59,834 nt of DNA from Jeotgalibacillus soli (lineage in GTDB: Bacteria; Bacillota; Bacilli; Bacillales; Jeotgalibacillaceae). A model generated the notes under the pieces. That model was not told where the DNA came from. It did not search any database and saw only the letters and a program-made list of their open reading frames with translations. The stretch is from NCBI RefSeq assembly GCF_000829435.1, contig NZ_JXRP01000005.1:1-59834 (forward strand). The letters run 5' to 3'. Positions within the stretch are counted from its first letter, which is position 1. Each line of letters begins with the position of its first letter. Below are positions 11,044 to 20,317 of the stretch, in pieces. Made by a program: the position numbers and the translations under genes.

Positions 11044-11088
11044 ACGAAGGCCACACAACTGAATAAAAAACATTATAGGAGGATCAGT

Positions 11089-12546
11089 ATGTCAGCAGAT
11101 ATTCGAGTGCGCTATGCACCAAGCCCAACAGGTCATTTACATATTGGGAATGCAAGAACAGCTCTTTTCAATTATTTATTTGCAAGAAATCAAGGTGGAA
11201 AGTTTATTATTCGCATTGAAGATACGGATAAAAAACGCAATATTGAAGGCGGAGAGGAATCCCAGCTTCAGCATTTAAAATGGCTTGGAATCGACTGGGA
11301 TGAAAGTGTTGATGTAGGAGGAGAGTATGGTCCTTACCGTCAGTCGGAACGTAATGATATCTACAAAAAGTATTACAACGAGCTGCTGGACCGCGGACTT
11401 GCCTATAAGTGTTACTGTACCTCTGAAGAGCTTGAGGCAGAGCGTGAAGCACAAAGCGCGCGTGGGGAAATGCCTCGTTACAGCGGGAAATGTCGTAACT
11501 TATCAGAGGAAGAACGTGCTGCGCTAGAAGCTGAAGGACGCCAGCCAAGTATTCGTTTTGCTGTGCCTGCGGGTAAGATCTATACATTCAAGGATATGGT
11601 AAAGGATGACGTATCTTTTGAATCTGACGGTATTGGCGATTTTGTTATTGTCAAAAATGACGGAATCCCGACTTACAATTTTGCAGTAGCGGTGGATGAT
11701 CATTTAATGAAGATTTCTCATATTCTTCGCGGTGATGATCATATTTCAAATACTCCTAAGCAAATGATGATTTATGAAGCGCTTGGATGGGACATCCCCG
11801 TATTTGGTCATATGACGCTGATTGTAAATGAAAACCGCAAAAAATTAAGTAAGCGAGATGAGTCCATTATTCAGTTTATCGAGCAGTATGAGGGCTTAGG
11901 GTATCAGTCTGCTGCTTTATTTAATTTCATTGCTCTTCTTGGATGGTCTCCAAAAGGAGAAGAAGAAATCTTCACAAAAGAACAGTTCATTGAAATTTTT
12001 GATGCCGATCGTCTGTCTAAGTCACCCGCTGTTTTTGACCAGCAAAAACTTGTTTGGATGAATAATCAATATTTGAAAAATCTTGATTTAGATGAAGTGG
12101 TTCAGCTTGCAATTCCGCATTTGGAAGAAGCGGGACGAATCTCTAAAAATCGAACCCCGGAAGAAAATGCTTGGGTTCGCAGCCTTGTTGCGCTGTACCA
12201 GGAACAAATGAGTTTTGGTGCCGAGATTGTAGAGCTTTCAGAGCTTTTCTTTAAAGAGGAAATTGCTTATGATGAAGAGGCCAGTGCAGTGCTCGCTGAG
12301 GAGCAGGTGCCTGAGGTAATGACCGAGCTTCAAAACCAGCTGGCTGCCTTGGAGTCATTTGAAGCAGCTGAAATTAAAAAAGCAATTAAAGCCGTTCAAA
12401 AGGAAACAGGACACAAAGGGAAGAAGCTGTTTATGCCGATTCGAGTAGCTGTCACAGGACAGACTCACGGTCCTGAACTGCCAAATGCGATTGAAGTATT
12501 AGGTAAAGAACGTGTTTTAACTAGAATAAGCAAACTTTCAAATTAA
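11089..12546 (+). CDS. gltX: Glutamate--tRNA ligase
   Basis: 485 aa class I synthetase. It has the HIGN signature ([11 protein letters not shown], about 11-21) and the KMSKS-equivalent KLSKR near 252-256. In Bacillaceae this enzyme is non-discriminating and also charges tRNA-Gln with Glu for the amidotransferase GatCAB (family knowledge). SD GGAGGA. Its stop codon overlaps the -35 box of the cysE promoter. Confidence 0.97.
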   Translation: MSADIRVRYAPSPTGHLHIGNARTALFNYLFARNQGGKFIIRIEDTDKKRNIEGGEESQLQHLKWLGIDWDESVDVGGEYGPYRQSERNDIYKKYYNELLDRGLAYKCYCTSEELEAEREAQSARGEMPRYSGKCRNLSEEERAALEAEGRQPSIRFAVPAGKIYTFKDMVKDDVSFESDGIGDFVIVKNDGIPTYNFAVAVDDHLMKISHILRGDDHISNTPKQMMIYEALGWDIPVFGHMTLIVNENRKKLSKRDESIIQFIEQYEGLGYQSAALFNFIALLGWSPKGEEEIFTKEQFIEIFDADRLSKSPAVFDQQKLVWMNNQYLKNLDLDEVVQLAIPHLEEAGRISKNRTPEENAWVRSLVALYQEQMSFGAEIVELSELFFKEEIAYDEEASAVLAEEQVPEVMTELQNQLAALESFEAAEIKKAIKAVQKETGHKGKKLFMPIRVAVTGQTHGPELPNAIEVLGKERVLTRISKLSN

Positions 12547-12571
12547 CATTTTGGGTTAAATAGTATATAGT
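12543..12571 (+). promoter_or_regulatory. Promoter of the cysE-cysS unit
   Basis: TTAACA (12543-12548), a 17-nt spacer and TATAGT (12566-12571). The -35 box overlaps the gltX stop codon. Transcription would start near 12578, just before the T-box leader. Confidence 0.65.
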
Positions 12572-12629
12572 ATGACTAGAGGACGATGAAAAAAGCAATC
12601 GCCTTATAAGCAAAACGTAAATATATGCA

Positions 12630-12872
12630 AAGCATTGAAGAGGAAAAGTAAAAAAATGATGTCTAGAAGAGAGAACCATCACCGGCTGAAAGTGGTTCAG
12701 ACCTCTTGTTTTTTGAAGTGCCCCTCAGAGTCTTTTACCGAACAATGTAGTAGGTAAGAGCGGTTCAGGCCGTTATCCTGTATAAGTGGGGAACAGTGAA
12801 TTTGCTGTTTCAAACAGAGTGGAACCGCGCATTCAAAAGCGTCTCTGTCTATAGACAGAGACGCTTTTTTTC
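12630..12872 (+). promoter_or_regulatory. T-box leader, cysteine specific
   Basis: A tRNA-sensing riboswitch in front of cysE. The conserved T-box AGAGTGGAACCGCG lies at 12816-12829, the stem I terminal ACCGGCTGAAAGTGG at about 12680-12694, and a GA-rich GAGGAAAAGTA start near 12639. TGC at 12719-12721 in GAAGTGCCCC is the likely Cys specifier. The terminator (AGCGTCTCTGTC with GACAGAGACGCT, then T7) is at about 12838-12870. Uncharged tRNA-Cys would favour antitermination and expression of cysE-cysS. The 5' edge is approximate. Confidence 0.92.
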
Positions 12873-12960
12873 GTTTCTAAAGAATGTGTTACGAGTTGGA
12901 AAGATGGAAAATAATTAGATCAAAAAGGGAAAAGGGTCAGAGAGGAAAGGGGATGGGAGT

Positions 12961-13620
12961 ATGTTTAAGAGAATTAAAGAAGATATTGAAACAGTATTTG
13001 ATCAGGATCCGGCAGCAAGGTCATCCATTGAAATCATCTTAACCTATTCGGGGCTGCACGCTATATGGGCATACAGGATTGCTCATGCTTTTTATAAACG
13101 AAAGCTTTACTTTATTGCTCGGGTAATATCACAGCTTGCACGATTTGCAACCGGAATTGAAATTCATCCAGCAGCTAAAATCGGACATCGTTTTTTTATC
13201 GACCACGGTTCGGGAGTAGTAATAGGAGAAACGTGTGAAATTGGCGATAATGTAACGCTGTTTCAAGGTGTCACACTTGGCGGAACAGGTAAGGAAAAAG
13301 GGAAGCGGCATCCTACATTAAAAGATAATGTACTCATTGCAACAGGTGCCAAAGTATTAGGTTCGATTACCATTGGAGAGAATTCTAAAGTGGGAGCGGG
13401 ATCTGTTGTATTAAAAGATGTTCCTGCTCATTCAACAGTGGTCGGAATTCCTGGGAAAGTCGTAATTAGCAACGGAATAAAGGTTCGCCGTGATTTAAAT
13501 CACCAGGATATGCCGGATCCAATCGCAGATCGATTAAGAGTTTTAGAGACAGAAATTGCTCGTTTAAAAGAAGAGCTTCATGATGTAAAAGAGAAAGGGG
13601 TACAGCAGTATGAGCGTTAA
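12961..13620 (+). CDS. cysE: Serine O-acetyltransferase
   Basis: 219 aa. Makes O-acetylserine from serine and acetyl-CoA, the committed step to cysteine. The N-terminal helical part (1-60) is followed by a left-handed beta-helix of hexapeptide repeats (about 60-175), with the active-site segment [12 protein letters not shown] and the [12 protein letters not shown] loop. It is under the Cys T-box and overlaps cysS by 11 bases, so cysteine synthesis and charging respond together to tRNA-Cys. Confidence 0.96.
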   Translation: MFKRIKEDIETVFDQDPAARSSIEIILTYSGLHAIWAYRIAHAFYKRKLYFIARVISQLARFATGIEIHPAAKIGHRFFIDHGSGVVIGETCEIGDNVTLFQGVTLGGTGKEKGKRHPTLKDNVLIATGAKVLGSITIGENSKVGAGSVVLKDVPAHSTVVGIPGKVVISNGIKVRRDLNHQDMPDPIADRLRVLETEIARLKEELHDVKEKGVQQYER

Positions 13621-15013
13621 GCTGTATAACACATTAACAAGACAAAAAGAAGAATTTAAACCGATACAAGAAGGGAAAGTGTCGATGTATGTATGCGGTC
13701 CAACCGTATATAACTACATTCACATAGGAAATGCCCGGCCGGCTATTGTCTTTGATACCGTTCGCCGCCATTTAACCTATCGCGGATATGACGTGAATTT
13801 TGTATCTAATTTTACGGATGTTGACGACAAGCTCATTCGTGTTGCCAACGAACTCGGAGAAGAAGTGCCAGCCATTGCAGACCGATTTATTAATGCGTAT
13901 TTCGAGGATGTTGGCGCGCTTGGGTGCTCTCCAGCAGACGTTCACCCTCGTGTTACCGAGAATATCGATTTAATTATCGAGTTTATAGCAGTGCTAATGG
14001 AAAAAGGTTTTGCTTATGAATCAGGCGGCGACGTTTATTATCGCACACGCAGGTTCGATGGCTACGGAAAGCTTTCACATCAATCGATTGATGAATTGCG
14101 TATTGGTGCTAGAATTGAATCAGATGAACGCAAAGATGATGCCCTTGATTTTGTGTTATGGAAAGCGGCAAAAGAAGGAGAAATCTCTTGGGAAAGTCCA
14201 TGGGGGCAAGGTCGCCCTGGCTGGCATATTGAATGTTCCGCAATGGCTCGCAGATATCTGGGCGATACAATTGATATACACGCTGGAGGACAGGACCTCG
14301 CCTTTCCGCACCATGAAAATGAAATAGCCCAGTCAGAAGCGCTGACAGGAAAAGAGTTTGCAAAGTACTGGATGCATAATGGGTATATCAACATTGATAA
14401 TGAAAAGATGTCCAAGTCGCTTGGAAACTTTGTTCTTGTACATGACATTATAAAAGAGCATGACCCTCAGGTACTCCGCTTTTTCATGCTGTCTGTACAC
14501 TATCGCCATCCAATTAACTATAATCTTGAGCTATTAGAGGCGGCGAGAGCGGGATTGGATCGCCTGCGAACTTCTTACGAGAATCTTCTTCACCGTAAAG
14601 AATCAAGTGCAGGACTGAATGAAAAGAAGGAACACTGGATAGAGGGGATTAAAAATAGTAAAGATGCCTTTGTCACAGCGATGGACGATGATTTTAATAC
14701 CGCCAATGCGATCGCTTCTTTATTTGATTTATCTCGCCAAGCAAATCTTTATTTGATGGAAAAAAACACGGCGGTAGAAGTGCTTGACACATTTACCTCA
14801 GTATTTGACGAGCTTACAAGTGTTTTGGGTATCCCTCTTAAACGAGAAAAAGGCAAAATGCTGGATACAGAAATCGAAGCGCTTATTGAAAAGCGTGAAC
14901 AAGCAAGAAAAGAAAGAAGCTTCAAAGTCGCTGATGAAATTCGAGATCAACTAAAAGAAATGAATATTATTTTAGAAGATACAGCTCAGGGCATTCGCTG
15001 GAAACGAGGATAA
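13610..15013 (+). CDS. cysS: Cysteine--tRNA ligase
   Basis: 467 aa class I synthetase. Zinc and active-site residues are visible: C29 (CGPTVYN), HIGN at 38-41, C209 region (HIECSAMA), HENE near 234-238 and KMSKS at 266-270. SD AAAGGGG inside cysE. In the same T-box operon as cysE, with mrnC starting 4 nt after its stop. Confidence 0.97.
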   Translation: MSVKLYNTLTRQKEEFKPIQEGKVSMYVCGPTVYNYIHIGNARPAIVFDTVRRHLTYRGYDVNFVSNFTDVDDKLIRVANELGEEVPAIADRFINAYFEDVGALGCSPADVHPRVTENIDLIIEFIAVLMEKGFAYESGGDVYYRTRRFDGYGKLSHQSIDELRIGARIESDERKDDALDFVLWKAAKEGEISWESPWGQGRPGWHIECSAMARRYLGDTIDIHAGGQDLAFPHHENEIAQSEALTGKEFAKYWMHNGYINIDNEKMSKSLGNFVLVHDIIKEHDPQVLRFFMLSVHYRHPINYNLELLEAARAGLDRLRTSYENLLHRKESSAGLNEKKEHWIEGIKNSKDAFVTAMDDDFNTANAIASLFDLSRQANLYLMEKNTAVEVLDTFTSVFDELTSVLGIPLKREKGKMLDTEIEALIEKREQARKERSFKVADEIRDQLKEMNIILEDTAQGIRWKRG

Positions 15014-15017
15014 GGGT

Positions 15018-15440
15018 ATGGAAGAAATAGAGCACAATTTAATAAATCCTAAACAGCTCAATGCATTGGCACTGGCCTATATGGGAGATGCTGTGTTCGA
15101 ACAATACGTTCGACACCATCTCCTCCTTCAAGGGGCAGTGAGACCCAATTTGCTGCAAAAAACGGCGATTCAATATGTTTCGGCCCGTGGACAGGCCTTC
15201 GTGATAAAAATAATGCTAGCCGATGAGTGGTTTTCAGAGGAAGAAAAGGCGATTATTCGCAGAGGCCGTAATGCCAAATCAGGCTCAATACCAAAAAATG
15301 TTGATGTTCAAACGTATCGATACAGTACAGCTTTTGAAGCGCTTATTGGTTATTTATATTTGAGGGAACAAAAGGATCGTTTGCAATCAATTGTAGAACG
15401 AGCGATTGAAATCATCATGGAAAAGCAGAAAGGAGAGTAG
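15018..15440 (+). CDS. mrnC: Mini-ribonuclease III
   Basis: 140 aa. An RNase III catalytic domain without a dsRNA-binding domain, as is normal for MrnC. The LAYMGDAVFE motif near residues 17-26 carries the catalytic acidic site. In B. subtilis it matures 23S rRNA ends. Tight spacing to cysS (4 nt) and rlmB (2 nt) indicates one transcript; it also shares a 23S rRNA theme with rlmB. Confidence 0.95.
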   Translation: MEEIEHNLINPKQLNALALAYMGDAVFEQYVRHHLLLQGAVRPNLLQKTAIQYVSARGQAFVIKIMLADEWFSEEEKAIIRRGRNAKSGSIPKNVDVQTYRYSTAFEALIGYLYLREQKDRLQSIVERAIEIIMEKQKGE

Positions 15441-15442
15441 AC

Positions 15443-16186
15443 ATGACTCAGGAATTCATTGGAGGAAAAAACCCTGTTATAGAAGCATTGAAGTCTGGAC
15501 GTGACATTAATAAAGTTTGGATTGCAGAAGGATCGCAAAAAGGTCAGATGCAGCAGGTTATTCATCTTGCAAAAGAAGCGGGAGTACTAGTTCAATTTGT
15601 ACCTAAGCAAAAAATTGATCAAATGCTTGATGGACAGCATCAGGGGGTAGTAGCATCCGTTGCAGCTTATCAATATGCGGAGATTGATGATATGCTTGCC
15701 TCTGCTAAAAACAAGGGTGAACAGCCGTTTATTTTGCTTTTAGATGAGCTGGAAGATCCACATAATTTGGGTTCCATTATGCGAACGGCGGATGCTGTGG
15801 GTGCACATGGTATCGTTATTCCTAAGCGACGATCCGTTGGACTAACGGCCACAGTAGCAAAATCTTCGACGGGTGCGATTGAACACGTCCCAGTGGCGAG
15901 GGTAACAAACCTTGCTCGTACAATAGATGACCTAAAGCAAGAAGGGCTCTGGATTGCCGGAACGGATGCGAAAGGCAGCGAGGACTACCGCCGATTTGAT
16001 GGTACAATGCCGCTTGGTTTAGTCATTGGAAGCGAAGGGCGTGGCATGGGTCGCTTGATTCGTGAAAAATGTGATTTCTTAATACATTTGCCGATGGCCG
16101 GACATGTTACATCATTAAACGCTTCAGTTGCGGCGAGCATCTTGATGTATGAAATCTACCGAAAACGTAATCCGTTAGAGGGATGA
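15443..16186 (+). CDS. rlmB: 23S rRNA (guanosine-2'-O-)-methyltransferase RlmB
   Basis: 247 aa SpoU/TrmH-family SPOUT methyltransferase. It has an N-terminal L30-like substrate-binding domain (about 1-75). The knotted SAM-binding domain shows motif 1 NLGSIMRTADA, motif 2 GSEGRGM and motif 3 LNASVAASILMYE. Known as YacO in B. subtilis. Assignment to the RlmB target is by family and synteny. Confidence 0.92.
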   Translation: MTQEFIGGKNPVIEALKSGRDINKVWIAEGSQKGQMQQVIHLAKEAGVLVQFVPKQKIDQMLDGQHQGVVASVAAYQYAEIDDMLASAKNKGEQPFILLLDELEDPHNLGSIMRTADAVGAHGIVIPKRRSVGLTATVAKSSTGAIEHVPVARVTNLARTIDDLKQEGLWIAGTDAKGSEDYRRFDGTMPLGLVIGSEGRGMGRLIREKCDFLIHLPMAGHVTSLNASVAASILMYEIYRKRNPLEG

Positions 16187-16193
16187 TGTTCCT

Positions 16194-16712
16194 ATGAACA
16201 ACGTCCTTCTTGTCGACGGATATAATATTATTGGCGCTTGGCCGGAGCTAAGTGAGCTTAAAAGTCGGGATCTCGGGGCTGCTCGTGACCGCTTAATTGA
16301 GATGATGGCTGAATATCAGGGCTACACTGGTTACAGAGTCATTGTGGTGTTTGATGCCTACTATGTACAAGGTATTGCGAAAAAACATAGGAACTACAAA
16401 ATAGAAATATTATTTACGAGCGAAAACGAAACAGCGGATGAACGGATTGAAAAGCTAGCTATCGAACTGAATAACATTAAAACGCAAGTCTACGTAGCCA
16501 CATCTGATTTCACAGAACAATGGGTAATCTTTGGTCAAGGAGCACTTAGGAAGTCTGCACGAGAATTATTAATTGAAATGAATGTAATTGAGCAAAAAAT
16601 CAGCAAAAGTGTTCGGAAAACTCAAGAAGAACGTCCTATTACAAAGATTCCCCTAACGGACGAAGTGGCAGAAATTTTCGAAAAATGGCGTCGGGGCGAT
16701 CCATTTGAATGA
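16194..16712 (+). CDS. rae1: Ribosome-dependent mRNA endonuclease Rae1 (YacP)
   Basis: 172 aa NYN/PIN-like nuclease. It has an N-terminal acidic motif LLVDGYNIIGAWPE (D8), central VVFDAYYVQG and SENETADERIE, and a basic C-terminus. B. subtilis Rae1 enters the ribosomal A site and cuts translated mRNAs. Seven nt after rlmB, and overlapping sigH by 8 nt. Confidence 0.92.
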   Translation: MNNVLLVDGYNIIGAWPELSELKSRDLGAARDRLIEMMAEYQGYTGYRVIVVFDAYYVQGIAKKHRNYKIEILFTSENETADERIEKLAIELNNIKTQVYVATSDFTEQWVIFGQGALRKSARELLIEMNVIEQKISKSVRKTQEERPITKIPLTDEVAEIFEKWRRGDPFE

Positions 16713-17358
16713 GTACAAGCGGGTAACAAATGATCGGGGAAGTTTTCAGGATCTAGAGGACGATGCCATCATTAATCTTGTCCACAAAGGAAACAGTGAT
16801 GCTCTTGACTTTTTGATTAACAAATATCGGAATTTTGTCAGAGCCAAAGCCCGTTCTTATTTTCTGATTGGGGCAGATAAAGAAGATATTATTCAAGAAG
16901 GTATGATCGGTTTGTATAAAGCCATTCGAGATTATAAAGAAGAGAAGCTGACGTCCTTTAAGGCATTTGCTGAACTTTGTATCACCCGCCAAATCATCAC
17001 AGCCATTAAAACTGCTACTCGCCAAAAACACATTCCACTAAACTCTTATGTTTCGCTTGATAAACCTATTTATGATGAAGAATCGGATCGTACACTAATG
17101 GATGTCATATCCGGTGCGAAACCGACTGACCCAGAAGCACTAATCATCCATCGCGAAGAATTCAGTAAAATAGAAGGAAAAATGGCAGAGTTATTAAGTG
17201 ACTTAGAGCGTCAAGTGCTGTCACTTTATCTTGATGGACAATCCTATCAAGAGATTTCTGCAGAATTAAACCGCCATGTCAAATCCATCGATAATGCACT
17301 TCAGCGTGTTAAACGGAAGTTAGAGCGCTATTTAGAAACGCGAGAACTATCTTTTTGA
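16705..17358 (+). CDS. sigH: RNA polymerase sporulation sigma factor SigH
   Basis: 217 aa sigma-70 family factor that switches on early sporulation and competence genes. Region 2 is clear (DALDFLINKYRNFVRAKARS, GADKEDIIQEGMIGLYKAIRD); region 4 with a helix-turn-helix is near 175-210 (SYQEISAELNRHVKSIDNALQRVKRKL). The start is TTG 16705, inside the rae1 end; no ATG or GTG is available before the conserved part. The SD is weak (TCGGGG). In B. subtilis sigH is repressed by AbrB; I could not see the control region here. Confidence 0.96.
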   Translation: MNEYKRVTNDRGSFQDLEDDAIINLVHKGNSDALDFLINKYRNFVRAKARSYFLIGADKEDIIQEGMIGLYKAIRDYKEEKLTSFKAFAELCITRQIITAIKTATRQKHIPLNSYVSLDKPIYDEESDRTLMDVISGAKPTDPEALIIHREEFSKIEGKMAELLSDLERQVLSLYLDGQSYQEISAELNRHVKSIDNALQRVKRKLERYLETRELSF

Positions 17359-17370
17359 TAGAAGGGCTTG

Positions 17371-17399
17371 TTGACAGGGATTTGCCTAGGTGTTATTTT
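17371..17399 (+). promoter_or_regulatory. Promoter of rpmGB-secE
   Basis: Perfect TTGACA (17371-17376), a 17-nt spacer and TATTTT (17394-17399), placed just after the sigH stop. Confidence 0.7.
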
Positions 17400-17436
17400 T
17401 TATAAGACCTATTTTCCGTAAAAGGGAATGAAAATC

Positions 17437-17586
17437 GTGAGTAAAAAGTTGATTCTGGCTTGTTCTCAATGCGGTTCTCGGAATTATTCCGTACCTAGCA
17501 AGAAAGACAAGCAGTCTGATAGATTAGAAATTAAAAAATTTTGTCGCTATTGTAATACCCATACATCTCATAAGGAGACAATGTAA
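17437..17586 (+). CDS. rpmGB: 50S ribosomal protein L33
   Basis: 49 aa, zinc-ribbon form with two CXXC pairs (ACSQCG near 10-13 and FCRYCN near 36-39). The GTG start at 17437 lies 10 nt after AAGGG. An in-frame ATG at 17428 is too close to the SD. Precedes secE, as in B. subtilis. The cysteine-containing form predicts zinc storage and a possible zinc-independent paralogue elsewhere. Confidence 0.93.
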   Translation: MSKKLILACSQCGSRNYSVPSKKDKQSDRLEIKKFCRYCNTHTSHKETM

Positions 17587-17645
17587 GGGTACCCGTTCGC
17601 TTATAGTGAACAATTGAAATAACACGGGTTGGAGGGTACACCAGC

Positions 17646-17825
17646 ATGGGGAAAATCAGCAACTTCTTCCGTAATGTAGCTTCTGAAATGCGCAAGGTCA
17701 GTTGGCCAAAGCGCAAGGAGCTGACTCGTTATACCATTACGGTGCTTGTCACAGTTATTTTTGCAGCTGTGTTCTTTGCAATTATTGATCAAGGTATTTC
17801 TACCGTTATCAACTGGATTTTGTAA
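17646..17825 (+). CDS. secE: Preprotein translocase subunit SecE
   Basis: 59 aa, the short Gram-positive form. The amphipathic SEMRKVSWPKRKEL (about 13-26) is the family signature. A single C-terminal membrane span is at about 30-55. It clamps SecY in the SecYEG channel. SD TTGGAGGG, ATG 17646. Followed by nusG, a classic arrangement. Confidence 0.96.
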   Translation: MGKISNFFRNVASEMRKVSWPKRKELTRYTITVLVTVIFAAVFFAIIDQGISTVINWIL

Positions 17826-17890
17826 CTGATTATTGAGATTCTCTTCGCTTGTGCGAACGGTTTCGTGTACAATTAGGGAGAGAAGTGTTA

Positions 17891-17912
17891 AAGCCCGTTT
17901 AACGGGTTTTTT
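17891..17912 (+). terminator. Terminator between secE and nusG
   Basis: AAGCCCG pairs with CGGGTTT around a TTTAA loop, followed by further T residues. A possible -10 (TACAAT, 17868-17873) lies just upstream, so the hairpin may end the secE transcript or sit at the 5' end of a nusG transcript. Confidence 0.6.
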
Positions 17913-18097
17913 CATTGGGGAAAATAATAAAGTTTTCGGACTTGCGAACTAGTGTGAGCGACTGCTTTTCTTTTTTTAGTGTGGCGAGCTCTTTGACAGT
18001 ATAAGTCACGCTGCCCAGGTCAGTAATAAAATTGCCGACCAGAGCAGGCGCGTCTTATGCGTGTCGGGCTTGAGTGAGCCACCTACATTTTTAATAC
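17913..18097 (+). other. nusG upstream region, structured
   Basis: No gene. Several short self-complementary segments are visible: AGTGTG (17979) with CACGCT (18008), GGTC with GACC around 18018-18041, and GGCT-TGAGTG-AGCC (18067-18080). TTGACA at 17993 has no -10 at a proper distance. It is probably part of a structured nusG 5' leader. Confidence 0.35.
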
Positions 18098-18129
18098 AAG
18101 GAGGGACGGACGTTAAGTCCTTTTACATG
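18098..18129 (+). promoter_or_regulatory. nusG ribosome binding site with hairpin before the start codon
   Basis: The SD AAGGAGGG (18098-18105) is 21 nt from the only plausible ATG (18127), far more than usual. Between them GGAC-GTTAA-GTCC (18108-18120) can fold, bringing the SD close to ATG. Alternatively AGGGAC (18102-18107) could pair with GTCCTT (18117-18122) and hide the SD. Confidence 0.5.
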
Positions 18130-18660
18130 GAGAAAAATTGGTATGTGGTTCATACGTATTCCGGTTACGAGAATAAGGTAAAAGCTAATCTCGAAAAACG
18201 TGTGGAATCCATGGGCATGCAAGATAAAATCTTTCGCGTAGTTATACCGGAAGAAGAAGAAACTGAAGTGAAAAACGGCAAAGCTAAAACCGTAAAACGC
18301 AAAGTATTTCCAGGGTATGTACTAGTGGAGATCGTGATGACTGATGATTCTTGGTATGTGGTGCGTAATACACCTGGTGTGACAGGATTTGTGGGATCAT
18401 CTGGTTCAGGCTCAAAGCCAACTGCGCTGCTGCCCGAGGAAGTAACGCAATTGCTCAAGCAAATGGGAATGCAAGAACGTACGGTTGACTTTGATTTTGA
18501 ATTAGGTGAAAACGTAACCGTGAACGAAGGTCCATTTGCAAACTTTGCTGGTGTCATTGAAGATATCGATACATCCAAAGGCAAGGTAAAAGTACTAGTC
18601 AATATGTTTGGTCGAGAAACACCTGTAGAGCTTGACTTTATGCAAATCAATAAAATATAA
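18127..18660 (+). CDS. nusG: Transcription termination/antitermination protein NusG
   Basis: 177 aa. The N-terminal NGN domain starts MEKNWYVVHTYSGYE and contains FPGYVLVE; the C-terminal KOW domain lies at about 125-177 (VNEGPFANFAGVIEDID). It binds RNA polymerase and in Bacillus promotes sequence-specific pausing. The open frame extends to GTG 18061, but homologues begin at MEKNWYVV. The unusual SD spacing is described separately. Confidence 0.96.
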   Translation: MEKNWYVVHTYSGYENKVKANLEKRVESMGMQDKIFRVVIPEEEETEVKNGKAKTVKRKVFPGYVLVEIVMTDDSWYVVRNTPGVTGFVGSSGSGSKPTALLPEEVTQLLKQMGMQERTVDFDFELGENVTVNEGPFANFAGVIEDIDTSKGKVKVLVNMFGRETPVELDFMQINKI

Positions 18661-18671
18661 TGATAAACGTC

Positions 18672-18700
18672 TTGAATTATGATTTGAAAGATGATAACAT
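18672..18700 (+). promoter_or_regulatory. Promoter of rplK
   Basis: TTGAAT (18672-18677), a 17-nt spacer, and extended -10 TG-A-TAACAT (18695-18700). Downstream the leader has short hairpins (GTCTC-AAT-GAGAC near 18715-18727; ATTCTTT/AAAGAAT near 18745-18765). Confidence 0.5.
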
Positions 18701-18825
18701 CTTTTAAGTCAGTATGTCTCAATGAGACTGAACTAACATTTACATTCTTTATATAAAAAGAATCAGTTTTGAGTGGGAGGGTTAAAGCCCTATTACCACA
18801 TCACGGACTTAAGGAGGTGTGTCTC

Positions 18826-19251
18826 GTGGCTAAAAAAGTTATCAAAATGGTAAAACTTCAAATCCCTGCTGGTAAAGCTAATCCGGCTCCACCGGTTGGT
18901 CCTGCATTGGGTCAAGCTGGTGTTAACATTATGGGATTCTGTAAAGAGTTTAACGCTCGTACAGCTGATCAAGCTGGTCTTATCATCCCTGTTGAAATTA
19001 CGGTATTTGAGGACCGTTCATTTACATTCATCACTAAAACTCCTCCTGCTGCTGTACTTCTTAAAAAAGCAGCTGGAATCGAGTCAGGTTCTGGTGAACC
19101 TAACCGTAAAAAAGTAGCGACTGTAAAGCGTGACAAGGTACGTGAAATCGCTGAAACAAAAATGCCTGATCTAAATGCGGCTGATGTTGAATCAGCTATG
19201 CGTATGGTTGAAGGTACGGCTCGTAGCATGGGTATTGTGATTGAAGACTAA
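18826..19251 (+). CDS. rplK: 50S ribosomal protein L11
   Basis: 141 aa. Binds the GTPase-associated region of 23S rRNA; needed for the RelA stringent response. N-terminal [16 protein letters not shown] and [13 protein letters not shown] are hallmark segments, and the C-terminal domain binds rRNA. The start is GTG 18826 with SD AAGGAGGTG; an upstream in-frame GTG (18769) is rejected. Confidence 0.97.
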   Translation: MAKKVIKMVKLQIPAGKANPAPPVGPALGQAGVNIMGFCKEFNARTADQAGLIIPVEITVFEDRSFTFITKTPPAAVLLKKAAGIESGSGEPNRKKVATVKRDKVREIAETKMPDLNAADVESAMRMVEGTARSMGIVIED

Positions 19252-19276
19252 TTGATGTTTATGTTTGGCTTGGACG

Positions 19277-19316
19277 AGGTTGCGAAGTTGAAGGTTTTTT
19301 CACTCGCAACCTTTAT
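19277..19316 (+). other. Hairpin between rplK and rplA
   Basis: AGGTTGCGA (19277-19285) pairs perfectly with TCGCAACCT (19304-19312) around an 18-nt loop, followed by TTATT. It could be a weak terminator, an attenuator or a processing signal within the L11-L1 transcript. Confidence 0.5.
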
Positions 19317-19365
19317 TCGTGGGAGGTTATTCCGCTAAAACCACAATCGAGGAGGAAATATAGAA

Positions 19366-20064
19366 ATGGCTAAAAAGGGCAAAAAGTTTGTTGAAGCAGC
19401 AAAGCTTGTGGATCGCACAACAGCATATGAAATCAACGAAGCAATTGAGCTTGCAAAAAAGACAAGCATCGTAAAGTTTGATGCAACAGTAGAGGTAGCA
19501 TTCCGTCTTGGAATCGATACTCGTAAAAATGATCAGCAAATCCGTGGAGCAGTTGTGCTTCCAAACGGAACTGGTAAAACGCAAAGTGTTCTTGTTTTCG
19601 CTAAAGGCGAAAAAGCAAAAGAAGCTGAAGCTGCTGGAGCTGATTTCGTTGGAGAAGCTGACCTAGTTGCAAAAATTCAAGGTGGTTGGTTCGATTTTGA
19701 TGTAATCGTTGCTACACCAGATATGATGGGTGAAGTTGGTAAACTTGGACGTGTCCTTGGGCCAAAAGGCTTAATGCCAAACCCGAAAACTGGTACAGTT
19801 ACATTTGATGTTGAAAAAGCTGTTAAAGAAATCAAAGCAGGAAAAGTAGAATATCGTGCTGAAAAAGCTGGTATTATTCATGTGCCAATCGGAAAGGTTT
19901 CTTTCGATTCTGCGAAGCTTGTTGAGAACTTCAACACTATTTTTGACACTGTGCAAAAGGCAAAGCCTGCTGCAGCTAAAGGAACTTACATGAAGTCTGT
20001 TGCAGTAACGACAACAATGGGCCCTGGAATCAAGATCGACCCATCTACAGTTACAGTAAAATAA
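19366..20064 (+). CDS. rplA: 50S ribosomal protein L1
   Basis: 232 aa, usual length. L1 stalk protein that moves with E-site tRNA. The family segments [18 protein letters not shown] and the C-terminal [11 protein letters not shown] are present. SD GAGGAGG. In many bacteria L1 represses its own operon; no clear mimic site is seen here. Confidence 0.97.
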   Translation: MAKKGKKFVEAAKLVDRTTAYEINEAIELAKKTSIVKFDATVEVAFRLGIDTRKNDQQIRGAVVLPNGTGKTQSVLVFAKGEKAKEAEAAGADFVGEADLVAKIQGGWFDFDVIVATPDMMGEVGKLGRVLGPKGLMPNPKTGTVTFDVEKAVKEIKAGKVEYRAEKAGIIHVPIGKVSFDSAKLVENFNTIFDTVQKAKPAAAKGTYMKSVAVTTTMGPGIKIDPSTVTVK

Positions 20065-20083
20065 TTTTATTTAAAATATGCTA

Positions 20084-20112
20084 TTGACACGAAAACTCGT
20101 ATTTGATAATAT
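20084..20112 (+). promoter_or_regulatory. Promoter of rplJ-rplL
   Basis: TTGACA (20084-20089), a 17-nt spacer and TAATAT (20107-20112); a strong sigma-A promoter upstream of the L10 leader. Confidence 0.8.
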
Positions 20113-20139
20113 GTGTTTTGTTGTGAAAATATATAACCA

Positions 20140-20264
20140 TTTGTACCGTAGACAGTAGGTGTCCTTAGGACTTAATATCCTGCCGAGGTCATTGCGATAA
20201 AAAGATTCTATCTTTTTCTTGACGTGATACGCCTCTATGTCTACTTTGGATATAGAGGCTTTTT
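20140..20264 (+). ncRNA. Ribosomal protein L10 leader
   Basis: Structured 5' leader with the layout of the Bacillales L10 leader family: a compact segment (CCGTAGACAGTAGG, GTCCTTAGGAC, ATCCTGCCGAGG at about 20146-20188) followed by a terminator-like hairpin, GCCTCTAT (20231-20238) with ATAGAGGC (20252-20259), then TTTTT. L10 (with L12) is expected to bind the leader and lower expression of rplJL. Boundaries are approximate. Confidence 0.85.
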
Positions 20265-20317
20265 AGTGATCGATCGGTATAAATGACGCACCAGATAAAT
20301 CTACAGGAGGTGTTAAG

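Noticed and set aside
12579-12629. Small gene between gltX and the T-box
   Set aside because: No SD-supported frame; the segment is leader sequence downstream of the cysE promoter.
18165-18722. 185-residue minus-strand frame opposite nusG
   Set aside because: Complete shadow of nusG coding sequence; codon structure belongs to the plus strand.
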